Assembly: GCA_000444245.1 (NCBI GenBank)
Contig: KE606399.1
Coordinates: forward strand, 1 to 30,084
Reading direction: 5' to 3'
Length of the DNA stretch: 30,084 bases
From: Botryllus schlosseri
Taxonomy: Eukaryota > Chordata > Ascidiacea > Stolidobranchia > Styelidae
The position numbers and the translations under genes are program-made. Shown in pieces: positions 10,068 to 22,018 of the stretch (position 1 is its first letter; every line of letters begins with the position of its first letter). The notes under the pieces were generated by a model that was given only the letters and a program-made list of their open reading frames with translations, was not told the DNA's origin and made no database searches.

Positions 10068-12667
10068 AGGGGCACTGCGCTCTAAAAATGATGTGGTCTC
10101 AAATTGAAGCGAAGATCGAAAGAGAATTTTTGGCCTCAGCCATTTTCTTCTGAATGCCACCGTAAGGGAGCAGCAATAAAATGAAGACAGCTCCTCTCCA
10201 TCAACCGGGCTGCGCGTCGTCGTTCAAGATCCAGTAAAAAACGAAGAACTGAAAATCTGGTAATTTCAGCCAGTCAAAAGATTTTCTCCCTTCTTACACA
10301 GATCGACATTGAGTTTTTCTGCAATACCAGCATCCAATGCTACCAGTGAGTTACTAACAGAGGTGGTCAGTAACGAAGTACTTCTACTTTTTCGAAGTAC
10401 TCAAGTAGTTTCCATCTACTTCTGGTACTTACTCAAGTAGATCTGATGTTCGCTACTTCTACTTCGTAATTTTTTGTGATCTACTTACTTACTTTTCGCT
10501 ATTTTCAGTTTGTCAAGTAGAAGTAGTTTAATCCTTTATTCAGGAAGATAGCCTGAGGAATTTCGGGGCTGTTTTATCGGAGTATCAACGTTTTATTTTC
10601 ATAAAAGTTAAGTAAAGCCAAAAATTTTCGTCGCGCTTCGCGCTCAGTGGATACGGAGTAACCAGTATGATTTCACGAAAGTAAACGGGAATATAATTTG
10701 GGTAGCGGGTTGGCGTGGTTCCGTTCACACCGCATTGTCGCCCTTTGCCCATATGGAATATTTCACCATAGTATATATGGCTCATTATAACGTTTGAAAC
10801 TGATGTTTCGCAATCTAGCATCATATCGTAATCTAGCAGTCCATGGCGTGTCCTCATCTGGAAAAGTGAACTATTACTTTTTTAGTTTTAGAGCTGTTTA
10901 GCATACCACATTTAAAAATTTCTGTATTTAGACATGAAATACATATTCCGCTTTTATAGAAGTAGTATTTATAATTCACTTTCAATTCCCAGTGTTATAT
11001 ACTTTGTTCGCTAATTAATATCAGTTCTTTTGTCTCGATAAGGTACATGTTGAAGTATAAAAGCCAGTGCAGTAATGCCTTTAATTTCCGGAAATAAAGC
11101 TACACAATATGGCATTTTTACGATCCACCATATTTTTTATTCACGTTTACTAATCGCGCAAAGTGTTCACACAGTATCCAATACAACTTCTCCGTATTGC
11201 TCTTCGACTAAACCACGGGCCTTATAATATGGGGGAGGACGCCATACCATTATATTTTCTAGAACGGGCTGTTTGATTAAACAGAGGATTAGTATCGCAT
11301 TTTCATATCAATAGTATCATTTTCATCCCATGATGCGGACGAATGCTTATGCTGTCGAAAATTGAATACCTCCTTGTATGAATCAATATGAATCAAGCTC
11401 GACATCTTTCCCATAACTCAATTTGCACCTTCTGACAATCCATGCGAACGAATTATGATCGTTTTCACAACTACTTACTTACTTGAGTAGATTTGAAGCC
11501 AGGAAATTCTACTTCTACTTCAAGTAGTTTTAGGTTGGTTATGGAGGAAGTACTTCTACTCGTACTTGAGTAGATTTTTTCGTCGCTACTTCTACTTCTA
11601 CTTGAGTAGCTTTCTTGACTACTTTGACCACCTCTGGTTACTAATTAGTACATGTGGCAATGCCATTACATAAAAAATGGCTGCCTCGTCCTCTTCCACC
11701 CGGAAATCAATAGTTACATTGAACAGTTCTTGAACATAAATCGCTTGCTAAGTCCAAGTTGGTATATTTACTTCAGAGATGGGTTGAGTTTGGTCTTTTC
11801 GTTTTCAATTTCTTGTTTGTTTTGTTTCATTTAATATTCAAGACCAATCTGTAAACTTTTTATGGACATGTTTTCTTGTTTCAATTTTCAATAACAACCT
11901 GTGTCATGCTTCTTTTTTTGCAATGTAAGCTGAATCCGCATCCTATAATCCCCTGCTTATGTAGTTGAATAAAAAAATTAGTAGCAGATGATTATTATCG
12001 TAGTTTTTCCGATCGGATATTGCTCGTTTCAAGAATGCGGCCTCAGAGTCGGATCGGAGTCGGACCAGGGAATTGAAAAACAGGATCGGAGTCGGACCAG
12101 AGAATTTGTCGATCCGCTTCGCCCTATTAGGCAGCAGTCACGCATAACGTACTTTAGATAGTTGTCAACCGATATTATAAAGGAAAAACGTCTTACACAC
12201 CACGGCCATTTAGTTACGTTAAGTAGGCATACGATACCGGCGCTCAATGAACGATGCTCAGTCAGGAGGATTTTTGTCGCAAGCTTGTTTTCACTCTATT
12301 ATATTTGTCAGTTGCCTGATAATGAGATGCTATTATAGTTGTATATTGATGCAAAGCTATTCATCCAGCTGTAATTTCCAAGCTGTGGTTTGGCAGAGTA
12401 TTTCTGACTACACAACCTTTAGTAGTGGTCTTGCCTATTCTCGTCGAGCAAGTTCGGCGGGGAAGATATCGCGCCCAAAATTCCGTAACGGGTTGAGCAA
12501 CGATGACGCACAGCCGCGGCCACTGGAGTGGAACGGCCCTTATCCAAAATTCATTTAATTGCAGCTCGATCACGGTGACTTTCCGAAGATAATTACGGCG
12601 GCTAAAAATTTATTTACGCTGTGTCCTTCAATTTGAGACCACGTCATTTTTACAGCACAGTTCCCCT
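10068..12667. mobile_element. Element with 41-base inverted termini flanked by TTAA, interrupted by a Tol2-like hAT
   Basis: The left end AGGGGCACTGCGCTCTAAAA and the right end (read inverted) AGGGGAACTGTGCTGTAAAA continue into GTGGTCTCAAATTGAA, with about 4 mismatches in 41. Both ends are flanked by TTAA (10064-10067 and 12668-12671), as in piggyBac-type elements. A TAA-type 3-base duplication cannot be excluded. Without the inserted hAT (10358-11636 plus its 8-base duplication) it is about 1.3 kb. No transposase is recognisable, so it is non-autonomous. A directly repeated GATCGGAGTCGGACCAG lies near 12050-12105. Confidence 0.8.
10358..11636. mobile_element. Tol2-like non-autonomous hAT element
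   Basis: The termini are exact inverted 12-mers, CAGAGGTGGTCA, very like the CAGAGGTGTAAA of Tol2. The flanking duplication is a perfect GTTACTAA (10350-10357 and 11637-11644). Both ends carry dense arrays of AAGTAGAAGTAG and ACTCAAGTAG over 100-150 bases. The interior has no transposase that I can recognise. The perfect duplication argues for a fairly recent insertion, into an older TTAA-flanked element. Confidence 0.92.
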
Positions 12668-12671
12668 TTAA

Positions 12672-13983
12672 CTCTTGGCGTCAAGGATTTTATAATTTCA
12701 ATGCTCGAAACTATCATTTCAGACTCGAATCATTGCGCCCAACTCTATTCACAAGTATCATCATATCACCAAAAAAATCGGAGCATTCACCGCCGGATCA
12801 CCCAACGTCCTCGTCGCGACACGGTCGGAATAATTCACAGTTAAGACCTAATTATATATATACTATACGTCTTGATATTTACTGTGCTAAAATTTCAGGT
12901 AGTGCAAGTAATAATTGTACAATAAATAAATTTGTAGTTCATGACGACAGGAGCATGACCGCATGATGTAATATTTAGTAATGTCGATGAATCCTTTTCA
13001 TCAAGGCACCATATTGACACGAATTAAGTATTTAGTGACCTACAATCGAATATAAAGCGAAGCAGAAAAATATAGGTTGATATTTATGGATATAATATGT
13101 CTGTGGATTCTAACTCAGTGGTTTTGTTCTCCATAGCCGCCATAGTTAGTTGCGGCCTATATGACTGCATTGGTGGGCGGCGCGAAGCGAACTCGATGAC
13201 CTCGGTGAAGAGGTGTTACTCTGTTTAATAATACACCCATCAGACGAAAGTTGTTCTGCATTTGGTACAGCTAATATTGAGACGGATCAAGCTGGTGTGT
13301 CATTAGCATCATCCTCGTCGTATTGGGTTTGTGTTTCAGAAGAACAATCTCATTCTAAAATCTCTAGTCCAGTCCAGTAGTGTCAAGTCGGTTTCTGATG
13401 CGGGCAAGCACTGAAATCACGTTCTATCAAATATGAGCGGGCAAGGGCATCGACAAAGAAGCTAACCCGACTCCAGCAAGAGTATTTATATTTGATTGAA
13501 TTGTGTGTCCAGAACGATTGATTGGAAATATTAAACTCGAGTTTGAACTCAAAATTGCTCTATCAATGTAATCAGCTCCTCAATCATTTCACGCTCGAAA
13601 ACTGTACAGAATGAGTCGATAATCCGGTAGGGAATTTCTAATTGACATATATATCCTGGACTAAAATCACCATATCCTTTGCAGTTTTCTAAGATGATTG
13701 ATTTATGCTTCTCCGTCAAAATCGGATATTCAAATTCGACCGGTAGTTCATTCTAGCTTGACAATTGGCAGTTCATATCTCGCAAAATTTCGGTGAAGTA
13801 TCACGGGCTTATCGCGGAATTAGGACAGTGCTGTTTTCATCTTTATCAGATTTCACTATTACTAAGAACGCAAATATTGTACTCATAAATTTTGGAGAAT
13901 ATGCCCGTCAAGTAGGCATAGAATTGGGTTACCATATTTCGAAAATCAGAAAAGAGGACACTAATTTTCAGACTTCAGTGATG
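12672..13983. other. No gene recognised
   Basis: A G/C-richer patch at about 13160-13215 (GGCGGCGCGAAGCGAACTCG) stands out from its surroundings but shows no frame or repeat partner here. No coding sequence is supported. Confidence 0.4.
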
Positions 13984-13991
13984 ATTTACTG

Positions 13992-14604
13992 CAGGGAGTG
14001 GCAACATACGGTCAGCGAGCCGGATCCAGCCCGCGGAAAGTTTCCCGTCTTACATGATAATGTGGCCCGCGGCCCCAGTCTGCAGAGATTCCCCACTATT
14101 TGCTTATTACGTCAAATTTGAGTGACTTGACTATATGTTCTTATATACGTGTGTGCGCAGCGTGCGAGAGTGGAGCTTGCGCGTAAGTTCGTCGAAACGA
14201 GAAGACTTGTGCATTATCGTCATTTACGATATACTCAACCCTAATGAATTTATATCCTGGTAAATCTTGTGTACTGGACTTATCGAACTCATTGGAATCT
14301 TAATTAAGGATTGCACCGTGTACTATTTGATCAGAGAGAAGCAGATATGGCTGCGCCTATATGACAATGCAGTTCTCAATTCCACATTGTCTTCGTTATT
14401 ATCAGCGAGAAATGTCTTCGTTATTATCGACGAGAAATGGCTCTGAAATGACATAGCTGTCGTTAAAATATATTCATTAAGTACGATTTGTTCCTTGTAT
14501 ATGAGGATAAATTGGCGTATAATGTATCGATTCAGCAATCTGGCCCGTCAAGTACTTAATTCTCCTATATCCGACTTGCAGACTGGAGAAGTTGCCCGTC
14601 CCTG
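13992..14604. mobile_element. Non-autonomous hAT element, CAGGGACGGGCAAC family
   Basis: It begins CAGGGAGTGGCAACATACGG and ends GTTGCCCGTCCCTG. It is flanked by a perfect 8-base duplication ATTTACTG (13984-13991 and 14605-14612). The termini match the elements starting at 24511 and 5100. It contains a tandem duplication of a roughly 28-base unit at about 14388-14439. No transposase is present. Confidence 0.9.
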
Positions 14605-14612
14605 ATTTACTG

Positions 14613-15187
14613 TCTCTCAGTAGGATTTTACCCTAAATTTAAGCAAAATTTCTCAAAAAATATGACAAATTCTAATATAGGAGGACATTTTGGCGTCCTC
14701 CGAGGACACTTTCAAAAAGCAAAAAATAGGACAGATCCTCTTAAAAGAGGGCATTGGTACCCTAGAGAAGGGATATCGTTTCTCGCAACCGGAACGTCGC
14801 GTCGAAGACCTAGGTCGCAGCATTGTGGATAATGAACGATCGTGTGTAGCGGAGATTGAAATCACGCAAGACAAATTCTCTCAAAGAGCCATCACCTTCC
14901 AGTGAGCAATAACTGCTGAAATACTTCGTATTTCTCACAGTAGACATCGAACCACGCTTTCTAGGGATTCTGACGACTGCTAAATTAGTCGATTGATGGA
15001 CAGGATCACCACAGTCAAGTAACAATGAATGTCTCGGGTACAGCTGATTAAATAGACAGACGACCCTGAATTGAACTGAATGAATAAATTTTGCATTGTT
15101 ACTGCATATTTACCTGCTTTATTCATCAATCATTTCAACACTGAGCAGCAGTTGCTTTATAAACCTACACCGCCTCCATTTGCTCTA
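14613..15187. other. No gene; GGACATTTTGGCGTCCTC repeat-like patch
   Basis: At 14640-14760 there is a stretch with GGAGGACATTTTGGCGTCCT and CCTCTTAAAAGAGG, self-complementary blocks like those at hAT ends. No partner end was located. The overlapping open frame has no recognisable domain. Confidence 0.35.
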
Positions 15188-15312
15188 ATCGCCCCCTACC
15201 CCCAATTTCATAGCCAGCGCCCCCAATCATTAATTTCATTAATTTCAATTTCATCAATTCTCGCTCGCGACGCCCCCAGGGGGGCCGCTGGCGCCCACAT
15301 AGGTAACCACTG
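15188..15312. mobile_element. hAT terminus, same type as 1-81
   Basis: The stretch is rich in CGCCCCC with the palindromic GCCCCCAGGGGGGCCGC, ending TAGGTAACCACTG. It contains an internal expansion of ATTTCATTA-like units at about 15228-15262. The left end is not identified. Confidence 0.5.
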
Positions 15313-16407
15313 TTCTATGCGCTTTTCGAGGATTATAGCGAAAGAACGTGGGAGTCCGTATACCAATCACCCCCATTATCGTAGAGCCACCACAAGCCTA
15401 TACTACATTGGGATCAGACAGCATGATGAAGTATTCTATAATTATCGGATGATAATGGATATTAAATACTACTATTGATGAGTCAGCTTGGCGATCGCGA
15501 TCAAAGACGGTGGCAGTGCACTTGTTAAGTGTGCAATCGCAATGAACTTTACCGAGTCACCGGAAGCCTTCACTGTTGACATATAAGACCACTACAGTTG
15601 TAAAAAGAATTGGTGACGAAAATTTGAGACGCGCAACGCCTGACACTCCGAATCGCCATGCTTGATGGTCGACGTGATTTCACGAGCATACGCAAAGACA
15701 TTGTAGTAGGCTTACTCAATAAAGTTAGGCTATAGCAGAAGTTCTCAAAATCGTACTGATTTAGGAACAACAACAACAACAACCGGAGAGAGAGAGAGAG
15801 ANNNNNNNNNNACACACGCCGATCGGATATTTACAAAGCATATTATGCATATAGACTGGTAATCAATTCAACGATTTGAAAGTCCATTTCGCAGTCTTAT
15901 CAGCCAACTCTACATCACGTTAGTCAGCTAGCTAATATTTTCCGTGAACTAGTGGATTCAATCTTGCTGATATTATTGGTGTCAACACAGGCCTACTAAT
16001 TATACATCAGTCGTTACCTCGAATGTTTCTATACAGGTATATGATGAAGCATTTCTATTTCAATTTAGGTAGGTGAACCACCAGTACCAGACTACTTATG
16101 CTTATCCATCTTCACGACACTATGCTGTTGCTGCTGCCTGGGGATAGCAGCGATTATCACTTCGAGTCAGGTATAATAGATAGCTATTTTTTATCAGTAA
16201 CATAACAAAAACCCTAATTATGACCGCGTCTCGTTGGCCAAAGCTTTCGACATTGATATGCCCTTACAATCTGAGCCCTGCAAGCACAGAAAAACATTTC
16301 ATCCAATGTTAAATCGTATCTGTTACACATGTATCGTAGAATTGCCTTACCTAAACTGGTTCTTTGCACTCCCTCCATCAGTTCAAACATGCCTATAAAA
16401 ATGTAGC
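15313..16407. other. No gene recognised; contains assembly gap
   Basis: Low-complexity CAACAACAACAACAACC, then (GA)n at about 15786-15801, then a 10-N gap. No coding sequence is supported on either side. Confidence 0.5.
15802..15811. other. Assembly gap of 10 N
   Basis: Sits between a (GA)n and an (AC)n microsatellite, so the true length is probably unknown. Confidence 0.98.
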
Positions 16408-16415
16408 CTACTAAC

Positions 16416-16931
16416 CAGGGTAGTAACAGAGGTTACGAGTCACAAGTCAATCTCACTTTTATAGTCTTAAATCGAGTCAAGTCGATGCATTTTCAATTCA
16501 CCATTGAGTCAAGTACGAGTCCAAGTCAGTGAGTAGAGGGTCGAGTTCGAGTCAAAGTGTTGTGATTCGAGTCCGATTTCAAGTTATTGTGTTCATTGTT
16601 CAGTTTTGAGTTCCATCCCGTCTAACTCCGTTCGAGTGATATATATTGGCTCGCATTCGTAATATACTAATTTTCCTCACCTTTAACAGTTTCTGGTCGC
16701 ATTTGCAAATGCACGTGATAATAGGCGAAAGACCAATAATGCGGTAACTTTACTATTCTTCGAAATTACAATGAATTGCTGGACTTGGTGCGAGTCATGC
16801 ACAATAATTCGTGTACAAGTTGAGTCATGTTCTGTATTTCGGGAAAATGACTCAAGTCCGGTCGAGTCACCGAAACATCGCGACTCGAATCAGAGTCTAG
16901 TCGAGTCGTGACGCGTGTCATTACAACCCTG
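16416..16931. mobile_element. Non-autonomous hAT element with GAGTC arrays, second copy
   Basis: It begins CAGGGTAGTAAC and ends ATTACAACCCTG. The flanks CTACTAAC (16408-16415) and ATACTGAC (16932-16939) match at 6 of 8. Internal sequence, including TTTAACAGTTTCTGGTCGCA, matches the copy at 6457-7067. Arrays of GAGTCAAGTC-like units are at both ends. Confidence 0.75.
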
Positions 16932-16939
16932 ATACTGAC

Positions 16940-18419
16940 TTTGAAATGCAGCCATTTCGATGTGTGAAGCTTGAGTCGCGAAATGCCAATAGAAATCAGA
17001 TTTGGGCCGCGTGCTAGAAAACACTGGCTCAACTGAAGGACAGCTTATTTGAGTGACAATTGCAAAATAGCGAGTGTTTGAGTGACAATGCTATGGCCGC
17101 CATTTGAGTGACAAGTACTGGGTAGGAGTGAATTGTATTTCCAAGAGTCCGAGATAACAACCGAGGTACGGTTGACCGCATTGATTGCGACCCGTGTTCA
17201 AATTTCAAGAAAAATGACATAAACTAGATAAATTTAATAATAAGTTGAGCTTATTCGCTTTTAAGTAAGCTTATGATAGGAGGCTTATCTATAGGCTCCT
17301 CATCGCAATATCATCCGTGTAAGCGGTGTCTTATAAAAGCCTATAGAAGTGGGCCGTGCTACAAGTCGGCTGTTGCGGAATAAAAATGAAGAAATTGACC
17401 TGGTGTAAATGACCATAGTAGTCGTCAAACACCATGTATACCTCAATCAAACAAACAATGGTAGGTCGCGTTCGTTTGAAATGTTTTAGCCGATTCACAT
17501 ATCAACTCTGTAATAAAACCCTACGCGGTTCTGGTTTGATCGAGCTTGTTGGGGGAGAAAGATATAACTTGCAAGTCAAACATATAATGTGTCGTGAATA
17601 AGATCTTGCATGCCGCAATTAGCACTTACACCAGGGGTTGCCACCGTGGTGATTGATGGTGCCACCGTGGTATTATTGACAGAATTTTGGAAGAAACATT
17701 TGAGGAATGGATATGGAATCGGGCTAATGTGTTGAAAGTTTCGGGGATAACAGTTGGTAGCTTGAAAATACCTGGATTTGGAGTAGGAGTTGGAGTCGTG
17801 GAAATGTTAACTGTGACACAACCCTTCTTGATTTTACAATGGGACAGGGATTATTACGACGGGTATTACACTGTAAATTCACAGCGTTGAATGAGACACA
17901 ACATTGTGCATAGGTATATACAATATTTGGCTGACACATATTATCGGCTGAGATCTGACATCGAGAATCCGCCATGTTGTGTGCACGTCCACACATCATC
18001 AGGGAATGTCATAAGATGTGGGTTAATGCTCATATGATGTGTCTATAAGCTCACATGCATATCAGTATAGTCATTCCGGACGAATTTCCTGCGGTGTCAA
18101 ACATTCATACCGGATATCAATTGAGAGGGAGTTTGAGTGGTCGCTGGCCAATCTTCACTCTGAAACTTCACGAAGTTACTATTGACGTGATATATCATCC
18201 CAGGCAGCCTAAAGCGCGGTAATATTGATACACGTCGTAAAGCCTCGCCAAATGTGATTTGATCGGTATGTCCACAGATTTTTCTACAGGCTGCAGTGTT
18301 TAATTAACAATATTATTACAGTCATAAATAACCAAGGTTGTAACCGACGGTGGTACCGGGCTTCAAGCAAATAGGTTGGTGATCAGATATTATGGTCGCG
18401 TGCTGTACCAATACCTGAG
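16940..18419. other. No gene; possible hAT end at 17632
   Basis: TTTGAGTGACAA-like units occur three times at about 17048-17112. CAGGGGTTGCCACC at 17632 looks like a hAT terminus, followed by a repeated GCCACCGTGGT, but no right end was found. Open frames here are unrecognised. Confidence 0.35.
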
Positions 18420-18668
18420 AGATATGATATACTTTTTCGCCTGCACCATCGAGATGCTTTGACGACGGAGTTGCGATACGGCCCCATGAGGTCATCTAGT
18501 CTGCGCCCCCGTTTTTTTTCTCCTCCATGCTATCCGTGATTGCTGAGCGCCTAGCAGGATAGCTGCGGATACCATTTTTCGAGTCTCTGGTATGACCCGG
18601 CCGGGAATCGAACCCACGACGTACCGCTCGAGAAGCCGGACGCATAACCATTACACTATCTCGCTCGG
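18420..18668 (-). mobile_element. tRNA-derived SINE, copy 2
   Basis: Nearly identical to copy 1. The A box is at 18658-18648 and the B box at 18614-18604. It holds about 24 extra bases (near 18485-18510) between two C-rich blocks, so copy 1 looks like a short internal deletion between them, or copy 2 like an insertion. It is not next to any recognised exon. Confidence 0.85.
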
Positions 18669-19369
18669 ACCCCATAAAAGTGCCGAGCACAGCCAGCAAT
18701 GGAGTCGAGATAAACAAGCCTTAATGTAGTTTTATTCTTCATTACGAAGCCTTAATATTACGTTCAAATTCGTATAGCTTTTATTCGTGAATGTTTGAGG
18801 CAAATTTATCTCCCTCGAGACCAATCGCTGTGAATTGTAGTGACAGTTATCGTACTTGTGATTCCAGGACTCAATGATAACTATACAGCACCAAGCATAA
18901 TCTGATTGAAACTCACCACATCCAAAATCAGTATGAATTTTTAACCCGGATCGTTATCCGCCAGCACAGGAAGCGAGCATTATGGTTAATCAGTAGCGCA
19001 ATTGTTTAGAAGTGTATTGAAATGCTAAACACCTTGTTCCGATAGAAGTTCATAGGATAAATCACCAATGTACTACATAGAAAATATTAAGTTGTCTTTA
19101 GGGGTGCTTCAAAACACAGCATAACCATAACATCATCCTATGACAGTATAGCATCCGCAGCATACATCTTTGTGAAAGTAGCAGAAAAATCGAAACTCAA
19201 TTAAAATACTATTAGAATGCCACAATAATATATTTATTGTTGTAATCCTATATGAGGACACCAACTATAGCAATGTCCTACTGAAATCTCAAAACACTTG
19301 ATATAGGTCTTCGAACCTCGGATCATCACCCGCTTCACACTTGGAATCGCATCAAGCTATATACCCATG
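18669..19369. other. No gene recognised
   Basis: AT-rich sequence downstream of SINE copy 2. I see no supported frame, repeat or signal. Confidence 0.4.
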
Positions 19370-19747
19370 CAGCAAGAGTCGCTTTTAATCAACAACATCT
19401 CTATCTATACTATCTGTTTGTCGCTGGATTCCTTCATTTCATTTGTCATTTATGCCAATACTTCTTCCAGCTCATCTGCTGTTATCGTGGGCGAGTGCGT
19501 AATTGTCCTTCGTCGGATGACTGCCCACGCGTCCGCCTACGAGTACTTTTATACACAACCCCGTGCGTTGGCGATATTATTTGCATACTGGATTTCTTCT
19601 CTGTTGTTTTTTGTGCTGCTCAACACTTGCGTCAACTGATTTGGTGACATTTCCAACTGCTTGAAATGGTACACCATATCTAGTGGTTGTCGGTGTGTTG
19701 ATGTACACAAGCACAGCACGGCGCATCAAGCCATTGAAAGCTGATTT
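19370..19747 (-). pseudogene. Coding-like patch, unrecognised, possibly a decayed exon
   Basis: A strong acceptor-like tract (TTTTTATTTTGTGCAG) ends at 19748. The minus strand then stays open in one frame (AFNGLMRRAVLVYINTPTTT and on, 55 codons). A second frame overlaps it (THRQPLDMVYHFKQLEMSPN and on to a stop near 19555), and a third reads TITADELEEVLA further down. Shifting coding-like frames suggest a decayed protein-coding exon, but the plus strand is also open with a hydrophobic product (19367-19639). I recognise none of them, so this could be chance. Confidence 0.2.
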
Positions 19748-21179
19748 CTGCACAAAATAAAAAGAATACAACGTATATTTACCGTCAATCAGGGCAATTT
19801 CTGCGATATGACACGTATTATGTATGACGTGAACTCCGTCGAACCCTGTAACTGACTCAGAAAACGATTATGGAATTCTTTCCCGCTAAGAACCCTTGCT
19901 CTGCACAATCAACCACGTGACAGAAATCCTACAGAAGGCCTATATTATATTACATTTGACTGTGTGTAAGATCCACCGTAGGACCACCAAACTATATATT
20001 ACGCTTTTCGCAATGTCGAGATTAGAATATACGGTATACAGCATACATACATGCTTCTAATGCACTATGTGGGTCTACTAATATCCGTGAAAACAAAATT
20101 CGAAAACAAATCTTTTGTAGTCTTAACTACGGCCTTATATCACAATTAGAGAGCGGCCAATTATACTATGATATGATGCTATGTCGCAAGGCATCCGTGA
20201 TGACGTTCTGGAAGACAGCTGTCTATTTTATCGCCTCCTTCAATAAGCATGGACTATAGCGCCTACCCTTGCAACACAATAAATCCTCTAACGCTCTTCA
20301 AATTCAGTCACACATTCGATTTCCGTGGCTATAGGCTATTTCTTCAGAACCTGAATATTGAATATTAGGTATCATCATACTGTATATCTTGAAGGGTTTT
20401 CTCATAGCGAACAAAAGTTTTAATTCCTAAACTTCGGTATTTGCTGTTAATTGTTGGAACATGCGTGAATGCACTCGTGAAAATTGTTGGTCGGGGTCAT
20501 TCTTCGAAATCAGTTTTATTCGATTTGTTTGTTTTCATACAGATCACTTATGGTTTCGAAAGTGGCTCTGATATAGGGCTTTGGTACCCCTACGCTAGTA
20601 TATACAATACATCACATTGTGCTGTATTCAATTTCTCTAAGTCGGCGCTATTGTAATTTATATGCGGGTGATTTATCGTTTAATTAGAATTCGGTAATTA
20701 TGAACTCGGCAATTGATCTGATATCAAGAACCTGGTATAATCAATAATATTGTAGTTATTGAAGACAGCTTATGTGCACTAATACACCCATACGCACACA
20801 ATTCCAATTTGATATTTTTTACGGAGCTCATCATTTTCCTCCGTGGTTCGCCTCTGTACTGTAGGGAAGACATTACAAAACGTATTACTATATTTAAATA
20901 ATATAATCAACTCGCAACGAATCGCGCACGGCGCGAAGGAAAATTTCAAGATGAATTAAAATCTGTCGAAAACTTGGGATTCAATTCGTAACTTCAATTT
21001 GCATGTTGACAGCAGCCAACAAACACTAACTGAATTACGTGTCGACGCTGCAGCAGGTTGGCCACCCCTGCTATAGTTGCTTCGAAACTTCTCATCTCAT
21101 TGGCAATTGCCTAGTGCTAGGGTGATGTCCAGAGTTATCACCTAGATTTAATATCAAACTACACATAGCAATTACAATT
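19748..21179. other. No gene; hAT end at 21079 facing left
   Basis: CAGCAGGTTGGCCACCCCTG ends at 21079. Read on the minus strand this is a CAGGGGTGGCCAAC hAT terminus, so an element should extend toward lower coordinates. Its other end was not found. Nothing else is supported. Confidence 0.4.
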
Positions 21180-21525
21180 GAATAGTATATTCATATTGAA
21201 ATGAACCCGAATATTTTCGGCTGACACTCGTCAGGAGTAATCGTCAGCAACTAGTAGCAATTAATATTACCCGAAGCTAAATCTTTCGAGGCGCAACAAA
21301 ATAGGTATTTAATCCATTTCATCGGGAATATTCATGTACAACGTCAGCGTAGGCAATGTGCATATATTTTCGTGCTTTTCAACCATTCTCTTTGCCCATA
21401 TGCGGAATATTACATGCTGCTCGCGTCATGGTTGGTCATACAATTGTTGGTATACAAAATTTTCTCCAATTCTTTATTAGTGCTGACGATTACCCCTGAC
21501 GATTATGTATCAATATGAAAAAGTT
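21180..21525. repeat. Inverted repeat pair
   Basis: The block around 21180-21257 (TTCATATTGAAATGAACCCG, then CTGACACTCGTCAGGAGTAA and TCGTCAGC) recurs inverted and shortened at about 21483-21522 (GCTGACGATTACCCCTGACG, then ATCAATATGAA). The outer part also matches 24937-25005 in inverted orientation. A mobile element with inverted ends is likely, but target duplications were not resolved. Confidence 0.5.
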
Positions 21526-21586
21526 TTACTCCACGAAACAATTGAATAAAAAACGACTAATAATGGGCTTGTGGTCGTCTATAGAT

Positions 21587-21751
21587 CAGTGTTTCTCAAA
21601 CTTTTCCGATCCCGTAACGCTGATTTGTTTTTTCAACACTGCGTATACCGCTCGGCTCCTGAATGACTTATATTGCTTAATGGTATGCATTAGTTACGGA
21701 TGTTACTATACTATAACACCAATGCCAATAGCTAGGAAACACAATCCAGTG
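21587..21751. mobile_element. Possible short hAT remnant
   Basis: CAGTGTTTCTCAAACTTTTC is a typical hAT terminus. A candidate right end GGAAACACAATCCAGTG is followed by TCATAGAT, similar to the left flank CTATAGAT. The right end pairs poorly, so only the left end is firm. Confidence 0.35.
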
Positions 21752-22018
21752 TCATAGATGCAACTTTTTCTTATTTAGAAGCTTGTCCATCCGGGGTATG
21801 ATATGACTCACGGGACATCGACGATCCACATGCTATAATTGGCTTAATGGCCATGCCGAGAAACCTTCCTCGTACACCCATGTCGATGCAGAGATCGGAA
21901 TATTTTTCCATGGCACAACTCCGGTTGAGCGTGTAGGGTTTTCGTCTAAGCCGTTGTTACTACCTCACAACTACATTAACTGAAGCAACGTGAAAACTAT
22001 ATCATTATTTGTCTTCAA

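Noticed and set aside
13765-14121. Plus-strand open frame of 118 codons as a gene
   Set aside because: It runs across the left border of the hAT element starting at 13992 and shows no domain or splice context.
14690-14905. Open frame rich in charged residues as a gene
   Set aside because: It overlaps a self-complementary GGACATTTTGGCGTCCTC repeat-like patch and matches no family.
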